Positions 12,701-23,277 of a stretch of DNA of 64,000 bases are shown piece by piece (within the stretch, counting starts at the first letter, position 1; each line of letters opens with the position of its first letter). The stretch covers positions 322,137,938-322,201,937 of the forward strand of contig CM061141.1 in NCBI GenBank assembly GCA_030789695.1, written 5' to 3'. This DNA is from Scilla litardierei (lineage: Eukaryota; Streptophyta; Magnoliopsida; Asparagales; Asparagaceae). The translations under genes and the position numbers were made by a program. Under the pieces are notes generated by a model that ran no database searches, was not told where the DNA came from, and saw only the letters and a list, made by a program, of their open reading frames with translations.

Positions 12701-15700
12701 TAACTCTCCCCTTAATTTAGAGTTCTTACTTCTAATCTTTTCTCAATTCTTCTCTCAAATACCGCCTATCCTCTCAAAAAATCGCCCCTTTATTTATAAT
12801 AACCCCACACAATGAGCCGCTACCCCGGAACTACGAATCTTCCCCTGACCTAGGGTTTTCAGCTGCCATCTTGTAATTACAATTTTGCCATTGCAGCCGC
12901 TATTGTGTATTTACGATTTTGCTACTATAGCCCAAAAATCACAAAACTGCGACTGACCTGAATTTACAGGATCACCAGGGTCGCCAGTTGCATGTAATTA
13001 TAGAACTGTTATCGTCCTGTAATCACAGATCTGTTATTGGACTTTAGGGTTTGCCGCCGCCGCTCTTTGACTCCCCTTTTTTTGCCGCCGCTTGCATGCG
13101 ATCATATCAGAATGAACAAATAAACATTGAATTGAAGAGGAACTAGAGAAGAGTTTTGGGAAGGCATATGATTTGACAAGAGATCAAATTCAAGGCATGC
13201 CACAGACAACATGTTAACACTATGCAGTTAAGTCGGTGAGTCGGCAACGAGTCGGCCAAGTACCGACTCATTACTAGTCGAACGAGTCGGCGACTAGTCG
13301 ACGACTAGTCGCACCCAAATGTTAACATATTTTATTTCATGTAACAGATGTTGCTTCTTTTTAGGTTTGTACTGGGCATATAATTTTCCAGCTTAGATAA
13401 ATTCTTTAAAAATTCACAATTTTTTTAATCTTTTCCTGCATATTATTGCAGATACTGTCATATTAGAGTTCAATCAGTATACACCTGGTTCGCGATGGAG
13501 GCAAACAACCATCAGCCGAAAGGATCATAGGGAAGCATGCAATGAGATAGTTGAATTCATGGTAGAATCAGGAAACTATACGCCAAGAATAAGATCTCTA
13601 CATGGAAACGGATGTGGCCAATTGTAGTTTAAGAGTGAACATTGTCTACAGTTCATTACTGATGGTCATCTGCTGAAAATTTCTTGGTGGGGAGAGTTTC
13701 AAGGCCTTCTTGGCTTCCTCTTGGAATTCAACTCGATCCACTGTGAATGTTTTGATTACCACGAAGTTAGAACGGGAGACAAACAATTTTTCCTCTTGTA
13801 TTTTGATTGTAGAAGTATGCTGAAAAAGTCGGCCTAAGTCGGACCAAGTCGGACCAAAAGTCGGACCAAATCGGTCAAAAAGTCGGACCAAGTCGACGCC
13901 TAGTCGGTGTCCGACTCACCTCCCGACTTTTGAAAAATTTCAAGTCGGTCATCCACCGACTCTCGACTAGTCGGCGACTAGTCGGCGACTAGTTGACGCC
14001 TCGATAGCATAGTGTTAACAGCAGCATCATGTCCATTGGTAATGGGTAGAAGGGAAACACACCTTATATAAGACCCTTTTTGAGTTTTTAAGATGCTAAC
14101 GACTTTGTCAATGATTCTGCAAAGTGTTTTGGCCACAAAAATTGAGGGCATGGCATGGTTCACAGTCTGACATTTCTATCTTGTCGACAAAGTCCCTGTT
14201 TATTCATGTTCCTTTTTAATCTTGTTTTATGCATGATAACTAATCATTCAAATTTTATGGCTACATCAGATGATGCGATGTATTCTCTCCATGATGTATA
14301 ATATTACTAGCCTGTGCTGCTTAATATATGCATGCTTTAAAATCATATATTTATTTGAATTTCAGTATAGTTTTACATCTTGTTTGGGCCTTTTGGTTTC
14401 CTTCTATTTCTGTATGTAGTGTGGTTTATGTCAAACTGCTCATCCATGTTGTGCATGGCTGCTGTTGTCAGGGTGTAACGAAGAGGATTGGTAAGGGAAT
14501 GCATGAATTGGCAGCCAAAGTAGATCAGTATGCACGTGGTATGATAGGTCCTCTTGGGGCAACTCTTTTTGAAGAACTTGGACTATATTACATAGGGCCA
14601 GTTGATGGACATAACATGGAAGACTTGGTCTGTGTACTTAACGAAGTGGCATCCTTGAACTCAACTGGACCTGTTTTAATCCATGTTATCACAGAAGAAG
14701 AAAAGGAGTCAGATGATATTCTCAAAAGCAAGAAAGCTTTCGAGCAACAAGGTTCATGCATTTTCATTTAATAATTTTTCCTTACAATTCTTTATTTGGA
14801 TTTTCTTGTTCATTGGCAGTGCACAATACATTGAATTTTGATTACCGTTCTGTCTTCTTTGATTGCAATGGTTTTGTGTCTGATAATATGAATATTTAAA
14901 TGACCAACAAATAAGACTATTGCCTAGATACCTAGTATTAAATATATCTGGTTTTGTGTTATATGCTCGCCAAATGGTGTCATGCAATTCATCATTTCAA
15001 TTAAATGTTCAAAATCATTTCAAACTGTAAGGTTATTGCAACCACCGAGCTTGTTTTATCTGTTGGTTCTTGATGGAAATATTTTGATGTAGAACAATGG
15101 AAAAAGCAGAGAAGATGGGTGAAAATGGAGAAAGAATAAATTGGGATTATGGTTCCAAGATTTCTCATTAAGTATTTGAGTTCTCGTCAAAACTAGGCCT
15201 GTCTAAGGCTAAGAATTAAATTCTCAAAATATTCTTCATTTTTCATTCATTGACTTGCTCATTCCTAAAGGGATACAACTTATTTATAGCCTAAGATATA
15301 TGCATGCCACTTGCTTAAATAAGAAAATCTAAGTAAAGCTAAATAAGTCAAATAAAATATTAACAAATAAAACTAAATAAAACTAAATCTAATAAAACCA
15401 AATAAAATTCTAACAAATAAAACCAAATAAAAGTAAATAAGATTCATTGAACTTGATCCTCGTCACATTTCACCTCATGTTTGTAATTTCTACTTGTAGG
15501 ATATTAATGAATTACTTGTTTGAGAGATGACTTCAAGAGAGGGATTTAAATGGATTTGCTTACTAGTGAAAACAGATATTAGGATGAAACCTGCAAGAAA
15601 TGATACTAATTATTTGTTTGATCATATACAGATTTCAGTTGGTTGCATGTCAGCATTTCTTGCTCTAAACTCTCTAATCACAGTTGTTTGACTTTTGCGG

Positions 15701-18700
15701 TGCTTAATTCACACAATGCTACTTACATAAAATTTATGAAATGATGAGAAATAAGGAAAAATAAGTTTCCTGATTAGAATAAGGAAATATAGTTTCTAAT
15801 TTTAGATTTAGAGTCAAATAAGAAGTAAACTAAAAGGTGTACTTCTAATTTTTTGGTTTATTTTTTTTTGCTATATAAGCAACACTAATACCTCGATTTG
15901 GGATGTGGTTTTTATTCTGAATAATATTTTCTCTTTCAATTTTTAACATGGTATCAGCTCTTAGGTTTTTCTCTAACATTGTTGGCTGATCTTTACCAAA
16001 TAGATTAAGCTTAGGGGTAGTGTTGAGAAATAAGGAATAATATGTTTCTGATAGGATCCAAACCAAATCTGAAATTTATTAGCAAAAAACTGAAATAAAA
16101 TAAGACAATTGATTACACTTGTAGGGATAATTGTCCTCCCAAGACGTCAATTGATAAGGGACGTCCGCACCTTCCCTAGAACGAGGAACACTCCCTTGGA
16201 AATATCTCAACAATTGAATCAAAGCCTATCTAGGGCTGGCCGGCCTCCCCTTCTACTTATAATAATTCAACTCAATGTCTAATTACCCAAAAGCCCCTAC
16301 ACTAATAAAATAACACAAACACCCAAATTAAGCCCCTAATGGGCCGAATCTAACAGTTTCCTAATTAGAATAAGGAAATATAGTTTTCAAGAGTTAAAGT
16401 CGCATATGATTTGTGCTCCTAATTTTATTCATTTTGTATTTTCAGCTTTATGAGCAACGTCAATACTCTTATTTTGGGTGTAACATCTATTCTGAATAAT
16501 ATTTTTAAATTTTCAACGCAAAAAATGCAATTCAGTCAGGTTGTTCACATAAAAAGTAAAGGGAAAAGTGTACGTCCTTCCAAAGTATTGTAAATTTATT
16601 ATTTTAATTTAATTCCACATTAGTTTGGGTAAATAATTGTTTATCGCAAAATTCCACAGATATCATGGGAGTAGTCTGTTATAGACCCATCACACACTAG
16701 GCCTCTAACACTAACCCATTTATTAGAGACCCACCTCATACTAGGCCTCTGACAATAGCATTGCTAAGGACACATTCCATACTAGGCCATTAACACTAGG
16801 CTTACACCCCAAAGTATTAGCTAGTATCCAACCCAAAACCAATTGATGTTATGGAGAGGCCCGCTAATACTTAAACTTTTCGTTTCTTTTTTTCACTTCT
16901 GATGTGGGACTAATGGGATCGTAACATACCACCACGCTTCCGACAACCGTCGTCCATGGCGACTTACTCTGGGGTGCCAACTCTAAGTGGCCCACTCTGG
17001 CTTTTACCAGTTTGCCCCCCTTAGATCGCTTCTTTCCCAGGTCGTCCCTTCCGCTTCCGACAACCACCGTCCATGACGGCCCACTCTGGGGGCCCACTCT
17101 GGGGGGCCCACTCTGGGGGCCCACTCTAAGTGGCACACTCTGGCCTTTACCAGGCCCCCCTTCTTAGGTCGCTCCTTCCCCAGGTCGCCCCTTTTGCAAC
17201 GTGGGTAGTAGGATGTGGATTTCTCTGATATCATTTGTTAGAAACACATCACACACTAGGCATCTAACACTAGCCCATTTGTTAGAGACGCATCCCGTAC
17301 TATGCATCTAATAATATCCGTGCTAAGGACAAATCCCATACTAGGCCCTTAATACTGGGCTTACACCCCAATTGTTAAGTATTAGCTAGCATCCAACCCA
17401 AAACTAATTAGTGTTAGGTGGAGAGGCCATCTACTACTTAAACTTTTCTTTTCTTTTTTTCACTTCCGATGTGGGACTAATGGGATCGTAACATAGTCTT
17501 TTTGGTTTGTAATGGCATGTCGGAAGAAATAGGAAATGATTCTCTATGTGTTTTCCTTTCCTTTTTTCTTATTTATTTATTTATTTTTTACTTTTTGTGG
17601 TTTTTATCTTTTTCTCCTTTTTTGGGTGGGGTTGAGGGGGTTAGGGGGTTCGTTTGAGTATGTGAGGAACATAGGTATCGGTTACAATAAGAGGAAAAAA
17701 CCTATTTGTGTTGCTTAAAAATGTGCACTCTCCATTTATTTTTTGGACAATCTGTGCCATTGAAGTTGATTGTCATGTTCTAAAACTTAAAGACATCAAG
17801 AGCAAGTGAAACCTACCGTTTTGCTTGTTGAATCTTGTGGCTTAAAACTATCAAATTTTGAATGATCAGATGCATGAGTAAATAATATCTAAACACGAGG
17901 CTTTTGATGTATCTATGTTTTAGAGCACGTAAGTTAACATCATCGTTCTAAAAAGCCCAACAAAACCCCGCTTATGCTTTTCACTTTTCGGAACGCTTAA
18001 GCCATGCTTCAAAATTTTGAATATTTAATATTTTATAAATCATCGAATTATTGATATCAACTTTATAAGTCAACAATATTAATCATCAAACAGATACTAG
18101 TATATATATATTTAATTATTATCTTTGTTTCCCTCTTTGTTTCTCTATTGTTATGTTTTTGTCCCTAATTTTTTTTACTTTTTTATTGGTGCTATTTTTT
18201 GTTGCTTGAACCCCGTTTAAGCATTGTGGTAATATGCTGCATTTATCTCTAACTGCTTTCCACAACCTTGAACCCATGAATGGTGTCGATCGGCCAATAA
18301 GGAGTGGAGGGTGGACTTTTTAAGTGCCATAGGATGAAATTATAAAATCACATGGCAGATGATACTACACATATGTGTATAATGAGAGGGTGACTAGGAT
18401 CCCATTGCTAAAATCCAAGATGTGGATACCATCACCCTATATTTGAAAATTGGCACTCCACGTCAGAAATCTGATCTGGTCTGTTGGATGTGATCTAACA
18501 CATCTAAAACATTTACAAAAGAAAATTCAAATAATTTTGGTGTATTTTACCATGTATCAAGTTGCAACAAATTAATCATTTTTATAACAATTCTAAAACA
18601 TAGATGGTGTTGTCACTTTTTGCATGGGTAAAGATGAATAAAGAGTAACTATGCACTTGAAATTGAAGTACAATGATAACTGACAAGACTTATAGAACTT

Positions 18701-20386
18701 CAGATTAGTTCATATATATGTTTATGCTGGAATTGCTTTTAGTTGCCATGAGGTCTAGTACTACCTAATGCTTGCTTGCAAGAAAGGTCTACACCTACTA
18801 GACTGGTTATGTTAATTCTTTAGGATTTCTCGAGAGATGAACTGAAAACCTTTAAATTCGAATGCAGCAACATGTATGATTTTGACTGCATCAATTAGTT
18901 GATGTTATGGGGAATGATTTCGTCTACCCCTCAGAGATCATTCCCATTTAGAGACCATTTATGTATCAAGACTGTCATAAAGGATTTTGGATAATTGAAG
19001 TCAATATAGTGTGTTTGGGAAGAAATTCCCCATGTATGCATTTCCCTGTAGTGAATAGCAATCTTCAATTTAATTTATTTATTTGACAAGAAGTACATTT
19101 CAGGAAGAAGTGTATCAGTGTCTTTGCTTAATCTTTTTGTTGGGTCTACGTAACAGGGACATTAAAAACCATGTCTTTAACATCTTATCAAAAATTTATG
19201 GGCCGCAACCTCTCTACATCATATACTGAGTGCTTTGCGGAAGCTTTAATTGCTGAAGCCGAGAGGGACAAGGACATTGTGGCAGTTCATGCGGGCATGG
19301 GGATGGATCGATCCCTCCAACTTTTTCAGTCAAGGTTCCCTGAACGATTTTTCGATGTTGGTATGGCAGAGCAACATGCTGTTACTTTTGCTGCTGGTTT
19401 GTCTTGTGGAGGGTTAAAACCATTCTGCATAATCTCATCGTCGTTTTTACAAAGAGCATATGATCAGGTGTGGCTTGCTGCTCCTATTTTCACATCTCCA
19501 TCCATCTCTCTTTCCTCTTTTTTGCACCAGTTACCACTTATGGATGTATGCTCACATTGTTACCGTTTGTCTGCGAAATTAGGTGTCTTTTGGACGATTC
19601 AGTGTTTTTGTTATATGTTAACATTTTTTTTCTGAGCAAGTCATACAGTAAATACTTTGTAATAAATTGATATATTTTGTTTGTCTTTTGCCTCTAGGTT
19701 TATGTTAAAATCTCATATACCATGGATCCAACTATATCTGCTGATATCACTCACGCTATTTGGTAGGTCATCCATGACGTAGATCTGCAGAAAATGCCTG
19801 TACGTTTTGCAATTACAAGTGCCGGGTTGGTAGGATCTGATGGTCCAACTCAGTGCGGAGCATTTGACATAACATTCATGTCATGCTTGCCAAACATGGT
19901 TGTCATGGCACCATCTAACGAGGATGACCTTGTTGATATGGTAGCCACTGCTGCTTGCATCAATGATAGGCCTGTTTGCTTCCGGTTTCCCAGGGGACCT
20001 ATTGTTGGTCTTAATGGTACTTTGCGCAGTGGGGAACCCATTGAGGTAATCTCAAGCTGACATAAAAAAGGATTTTGATTTTTTTCTCAAAATGATTTGG
20101 CAGAGGAGCATATTTAAACTTGGATGCTGTTCATTTTCAGTTACACAGCTCTGTGAGTTTTCATCTCTACATATAACATGGCAGTTCTCCACCCGGAAAT
20201 TGTGCATGGAATCAGAAATTTATTTCACTTTGGCTCTTATGATAGTTGATTATATACGTCCGGCCTTTTGAAATATTTTAGTTTATGCCAACTCCAACAT
20301 AAATATGTAATGCATAGGCTTTGTTTTTTTGTTTTTGTTTTTTTTGTTTTTTTTTGTTTTTTTGTTTTTTTGTTTTGTTTTTTTTC

Positions 20387-20421
<35 letters not shown>

Positions 20422-22044
20422 GATTGGTTTGGGGGGCAGGGCATTGTAGGGTGTGCTATTTTACATTATATGCTCCATTGAATAATTTGAGAGCTACAAG
20501 CTTGGTTCAGCAGGGAAACACATGCAATTTGCTAGTTTGGTGCAATCAGATGAACACCTGGGGAAACCACAGTATACCTTGACTGCATCCACACGCGCGC
20601 GCGCACCCACCCACCCACCCCCACCTCCCCCCCTCCTCCTGCTGCGGCAATCATGAAAATCATGAATATGTTTCTATGTTTTCAGCAATCAACTCCATGT
20701 TTCCCAACTGAACCATGTTTGATATTTTACCAGCTTCCAAAATCTTGTTAAGAATCTTCCCACCCTCTTCTATGAAGTTGACCGTAATTTTACGCTAAAT
20801 GATTCTTGCTTTTAATCCTTTCAGAAACTTAATGTGGGTAATTGCCGAATGTTTGTTGTGTTGCTTTGCCATCATCTTATAGTCATTTTGCTTTACTGTC
20901 AGTTGATTCTTGCTTTTAATCCTTTCAGAAACTTAATGTGGGTAATTGCCGAATGTTTGCTGTGTTGCTTTGCCATCATCTTATAGTGGTATTGCTTTGC
21001 TGTAAGTTGTATTGTTTTATAATTATATGGGGTGCTTCTAGGTTGGGAAGGGAGAAATTCTAGCAGAGGGGAAAGATGTCGCTTTGCTTGGGTATGGCGT
21101 GATGGTCCAGAACTGCCTTAAGGCTCAATCCCTTCTTGCCAGCCTCGGTGTTCAGGTGACTGTAGCCAATGCAAGATTTTGCAAACCACTTGACATTGAG
21201 CTTATTCGGAAGTTATGCGGAGAGCATCAGTTTCTCATCACTGTTGAAGAAGGAACAATTGGTGGCTTTGGGTCGCATGTATCACAATTCATGTCACTTG
21301 ATGGTTTACTTGATGGAAGAATCAAGGTAACTGGTCTTTTCAATTTTCTATAAGAACGGAAAATTAGTTATTAGTATTATTGGAAGGCTACCCATAATTA
21401 CAGAATACAGAGACAACTGGTAAATTGAGAAGCTTTATAGCCATTTTAGTTTACAAAGTTAATGTGATTGATATTCTCAAAAATGGCAGTGTGGTGGGTT
21501 ACACAATTTGGCTATTCTTGAATTTTCAGATGCATATTATTCTTCCCCTAGGGTTCACCAATTTTTTTGAAAAGTAATACTCGTGAAGATTTCAAAAAAG
21601 GATGCGTAGTGTCACAAAGGCTATACGAGGCTTTAGGGAAAAGATGGGAAGTAAATAATTGTTATTGTTGTCGTTGTTTTTAAATCTTTGTTTTAATAAG
21701 TCAGATGTATGATTTGTTGAAAAATTAGATAATATTTAGGAAACAATCTCTGAATATCATGACTTCCAAATCGAAGACTTTGTTCAGAAACGATTTTTCG
21801 CAGCTGTAGACATTCTTTCTTTCACAATTGCATTTTTTATTTTCCAGTCATCAACCCATGTTTCTCATTCTGTTATTTGTGTACTGTATCCCAGTGGCGG
21901 CCCATTGTATTACCGGACAATTACATAGAGCATGCATCTCCAATGCAACAACTGGACATGGCCGGCATCTCAGGCCATCACATTGCAGCCACGGCGTTGA
22001 GTCTGCTAGGACGAAATCGGGAAGCCCTTCTGTTATTGCGGTGA
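8994..22044 (+). CDS. 1-deoxy-D-xylulose-5-phosphate synthase-like protein, class III, catalytic residues lost
   Basis: Nine exons: 8994-9113, 9237-9401, 9496-9646, 10923-11191, 14472-14751, 19157-19467, 19767-20045, 21042-21326, 21895-22044. All junctions are GT-AG, phases match, and the sum is 2010 nt ending in TGA, giving 669 residues. Compared with DXS of about 700-720 residues, only a short first exon (plastid transit peptide) is missing. DXS makes 1-deoxyxylulose 5-phosphate from pyruvate and glyceraldehyde 3-phosphate in plastids. The family is clear from [39 protein letters not shown] and [16 protein letters not shown]. However the thiamine-diphosphate GDG motif reads SNW, the metal-ligand NDN reads NDS, the DVGHQ His is Glu, the GH(F/L) His is Pro, the DRAG Arg is Ser, and the GxTHxG His is Gln. 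The Glu of AEQHAV and the RxPRG Arg remain. The fold is kept but DXS activity is unlikely. Confidence 0.9.
9723..9753. repeat. (AC)n microsatellite
   Basis: About fifteen AC units, 77 bases after the third DXS exon, inside intron 3 of the DXS-like gene. Confidence 0.95.
10200..10480 (+). pseudogene. Plastid 23S rRNA 3'-end fragment inserted in the nucleus (NUPT)
   Basis: The stretch matches the 3' part of plastid 23S rRNA as I know it: GGAAGGGCCGTCGCTCAACG, CTAGGGATAACAGGCTGAT, CACCTGGGGCTGTAG, GGCTGTTCGCCCATTAAAGC, and the sarcin-ricin loop CCTAGTACGAGAGGAC. It carries scattered substitutions, several of them C-to-T or G-to-A, and a few small changes. After about 10480 the match to the rRNA stops. 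It lies in an intron of the DXS-like gene with no neighbouring rRNA genes, so it is a decayed organelle-to-nucleus transfer and not a working rRNA. The motifs fit plastid better than mitochondrial large-subunit rRNA. Confidence 0.92.
11270..13109 (-). mobile_element. Non-autonomous LTR retrotransposon in DXS intron 4
   Basis: Direct repeats 11270-11818 and 12575-13109 (about 540 bp each) both begin TGAT and end TATCA. The 756-bp internal region has a degenerate Met-tRNA primer site (TGGTATAAGAGCG on the minus strand, about 12559-12571), a short gag-like start next to it, and a purine tract beside the left LTR preceded by a trace of the HLDDKVA motif that ends Ty3/gypsy pol genes. Protease, reverse transcriptase and integrase are absent, so it is a deletion derivative dependent on another element. 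No convincing target duplication: the flanks GCATA and GAATG do not match. Confidence 0.88.
12300..12557 (-). pseudogene. Short gag-like N-terminal reading frame in the non-autonomous LTR element
   Basis: An open frame of about 80 residues ([13 protein letters not shown]..., Lys/Glu-rich, then an acidic [10 protein letters not shown] segment) starts just inside the primer-binding site on the minus strand. Its place matches the gag starts of the elements at 435 and 8170. No zinc knuckle or other domain is seen. It could be a truncated gag or a non-coding leftover. Confidence 0.5.
13452..13627 (+). pseudogene. Exon-like 3' gene fragment, unrecognised, inside the transposon-like unit
   Basis: A pyrimidine-rich tract and AG at 13450-13451 precede a frame open for 58 codons to TAG at 13625-13627. 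It needs one base from an upstream exon (phase 1). The peptide includes [17 protein letters not shown] and [18 protein letters not shown], so it looks like real protein and not noise. I do not recognise the family. No upstream exon is visible between the element end and this exon, which suggests a captured last exon. Confidence 0.45.
13646..13819 (-). pseudogene. Second exon-like 3' fragment, convergent with the first
   Basis: On the minus strand an acceptor TTCAG at about 13820 precedes a frame open to TAG at 13646. The peptide includes [18 protein letters not shown] and [18 protein letters not shown]. The two convergent stops are only 18 bases apart. The family is not recognised. It may be a second captured exon, or one strand of this segment may be a chance open frame. 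Confidence 0.4.
14020..14471 (+). other. Intron sequence of the DXS-like gene
   Basis: AT-rich, ending in a pyrimidine tract and AG before exon 5. I see no other feature. Confidence 0.6.
14752..15741 (+). other. Start of the 4.4-kb DXS intron 5
   Basis: AT-rich. The stretch 15080-15470 has repeated AAATAAAA-type units and looks like a decayed LTR or simple-repeat insertion (TTATTTATAGCC resembles a promoter box), but I find no paired end or target duplication. Confidence 0.45.
15742..16518 (+). mobile_element. TRIM-like miniature LTR retrotransposon, split by a solo LTR
   Basis: Left LTR 15742-15948 and right LTR 16021-16048 plus 16361-16518 share GAGAAATAAGGAA, TTTCCTRATTAGAATAAGG and TTCTGAATAATATTTT. 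A TATA-like box GCTATATAAGC lies at about 15870. The internal region is only 72 bp: a Met-tRNA-type primer site TGGTATCAGCTC at 15949-15960 and a purine tract before 16021. This fits terminal-repeat retrotransposons in miniature. The right LTR is interrupted by the solo LTR at 16049-16355. The outer right end is slightly decayed and a target duplication is not clear. Confidence 0.8.
16049..16355 (-). mobile_element. Solo LTR nested in the TRIM-like element
   Basis: Begins TGATAGG and ends TAACA. It is flanked by the perfect 5-bp duplication GTTTC at 16044-16048 and 16356-16360, and removing it restores the TRIM right LTR. It shares CCTCCCAAGACGTCAA and GGACGTCCGCAC with the LTRs at 2583-2916 and 8197-8528, so it comes from a related chromovirus family. 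By that comparison it is in the same orientation. It arose by LTR-LTR recombination. Confidence 0.92.
16677..17493 (-). mobile_element. Small LTR element (TRIM type) with GC-rich core
   Basis: LTRs 16677-16926 and 17236-17493 both begin TGTTA and end GATCGTAACA. The perfect 5-bp duplication TAGTC lies at 16672-16676 and 17494-17498. The 309-bp internal region has a Met-tRNA-like site TGATATCAGAG read on the minus strand beside the right LTR, which sets the orientation, and a short tandem array of CCCACTCTGGGG units at about 17080-17125. It encodes no protein. The LTRs share repeated ACTAGGCCTCTAACACTA-type motifs. Confidence 0.9.
17499..18380 (+). other. Intron sequence without a recognised element
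   Basis: AT-rich part of DXS intron 5 with T-rich tracts at about 17550-17600. Nothing else seen. Confidence 0.5.
18384..18600. repeat. Single arm related to the fold-back MITE at 52411-52802
   Basis: Shares GGTGACTAGGATCC, the GTTGGATGTGATCTAACA-like segment, and CATGTATCAAGTTGCAAC with one arm of the 52411-52802 element. The opposite arm is missing, so it is a truncated or decayed copy. Confidence 0.6.
20046..20800 (+). other. DXS intron 7 with simple repeats
   Basis: Contains an impure T/G tract (about 20320-20385) running into a run of some thirty G (20388-20420), and a CG/CCCA-rich simple repeat at 20590-20630. Homopolymer length here is unreliable in any assembly. Confidence 0.8.
20801..21008. 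repeat. Two-copy 104-bp tandem duplication in DXS intron 7
   Basis: The segment beginning GATTCTTGCTTTTAATCCTT occurs at 20801 and again at 20905 with very few differences. It ends just upstream of the exon 8 acceptor and contains a pyrimidine tract plus CAG (CCTTTCAG) in each copy, a possible decoy acceptor. Confidence 0.9.
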
Positions 22045-22600
22045 AACGGTAAATAGTTATTGGAAATGAGGTGCCGGTACAAATGGCATATAGAATCGTT
22101 AGAAAAGGGAGTGCAAGGTATTTTTGCTGTGTATTACTGCACAACCTGGGAGGTGTTCACCTAGACTTCTTCAGCTAGCACCCATTCGTTTAGTAATTGT
22201 TGTGGTTGTGGCCACTGTCGTCATTCTTGTTGTTGTATGTGTTCTTTTTATAACAATTTCTTTGTTGTAGCCTTGTGAAATTCAATTGTCTGAGACATGA
22301 ATGAGTTTTGAAATGGTGTCAACATCTTCATGAACTGTGTATGAATGTGTTGACTCTGGTTGTCTTGTTTTATACTGCAATATGCTTCGGTGAGTGTAAT
22401 TCCACAATATCAAATATCTCATTTTTCTGACTGTTAATATGGCTTGTACTTCCCAACAATCAATTGCTCAGATATCATTCTCTTTCTTGAGGTGTGGCCG
22501 CTGCTCTCTTTACTGCTATCTATCCATTGTATCAAAAAAAAGGCTTGTACTTGATGTGTGCATTCACTTTGTTCTCTGTTTCATTGAACTCTTATTAACA
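22045..22600 (+). other. 3' flank of the DXS-like gene
   Basis: Untranslated and intergenic sequence up to the start of duplication copy 1. No further reading frame is supported. Confidence 0.5.
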
Positions 22601-23277
22601 GGAAAACACAAGAAGCGTTTTCGCTCACCGTTTTATATCATACAAAAGATTGATCCGTTACACACCAATAGTTGAACAAGTTAAATTAATATACGCTTTT
22701 GAGCAAAGCAGTCATCTAATAGTAGTAGGAATTAATATAGAACAGGTGGCATCTGATGGATCAAGTGCAAGACACAAAAAGGATGGGGACGCCACGATTA
22801 CAAGCCCATGTGGAGACTTGTACTTTTCACCTTTTTTGTGTCTTGCCATCTGATCCATTGGACCAGGCGGCGGCTTTTCTACATTAAATCCATAGTATTA
22901 TCATGTTTATAGTTCTCAGCTTTCACACTTCATGCTCAAGACCAAGGGAAATAATATATTCGGTTCACCACCCATAATATTGCAAACCACAAATATGCAT
23001 CATAGGTCAAATTGGCCAACCACTGTTTTTCAACAAAACACACGATGATGTCTGCGATTTTCTCACTCATTTTGGAATCATTTTAATCTCTGAAAACAAC
23101 ATGAGAAAAGCCCTCCGCCAATCTTTTTATAAAGAAAAATCTTTTCGTTACTTTCTCTCTTTTTTGTGTACCATACATGCCTTGATCTACATCATGCGTA
23201 TCATCGCGGTCAAACACTATCTATTCATTAGCCACCATGGTTACAGACACAGAAATTCAAGTAGTCTACAGCCTACC

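Larger units (their letters stand above)
13213..14019. mobile_element. Transposon-like unit with GACTAGTCG subterminal repeats
   Basis: The ends are inverted copies of GTTAACACTATGC. Inside each end lies a dense block of GTCGG and GACTAGTCG motifs (13230-13310 and 13825-14000), partly inverted to each other, as is usual for subterminal transposase-binding arrays of plant hAT elements. The flanks GACAACAT and AGCAGCAT could be a decayed 8-bp duplication (5 of 8 match). The centre holds two exon-like segments, listed separately. Superfamily is an inference from the motif style. Confidence 0.55.

Noticed and set aside
15080..15470. Solo LTR in DXS intron 5
   Set aside because: The sequence style fits, but no TG...CA ends with matching flanks could be found.
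23101..23277. Upstream ATG extending receptor kinase copy 1 by 59 residues
   Set aside because: It would put the signal peptide deep inside the protein. The Met cluster from 23278 fits the family, and copy 2 shows no conservation upstream.
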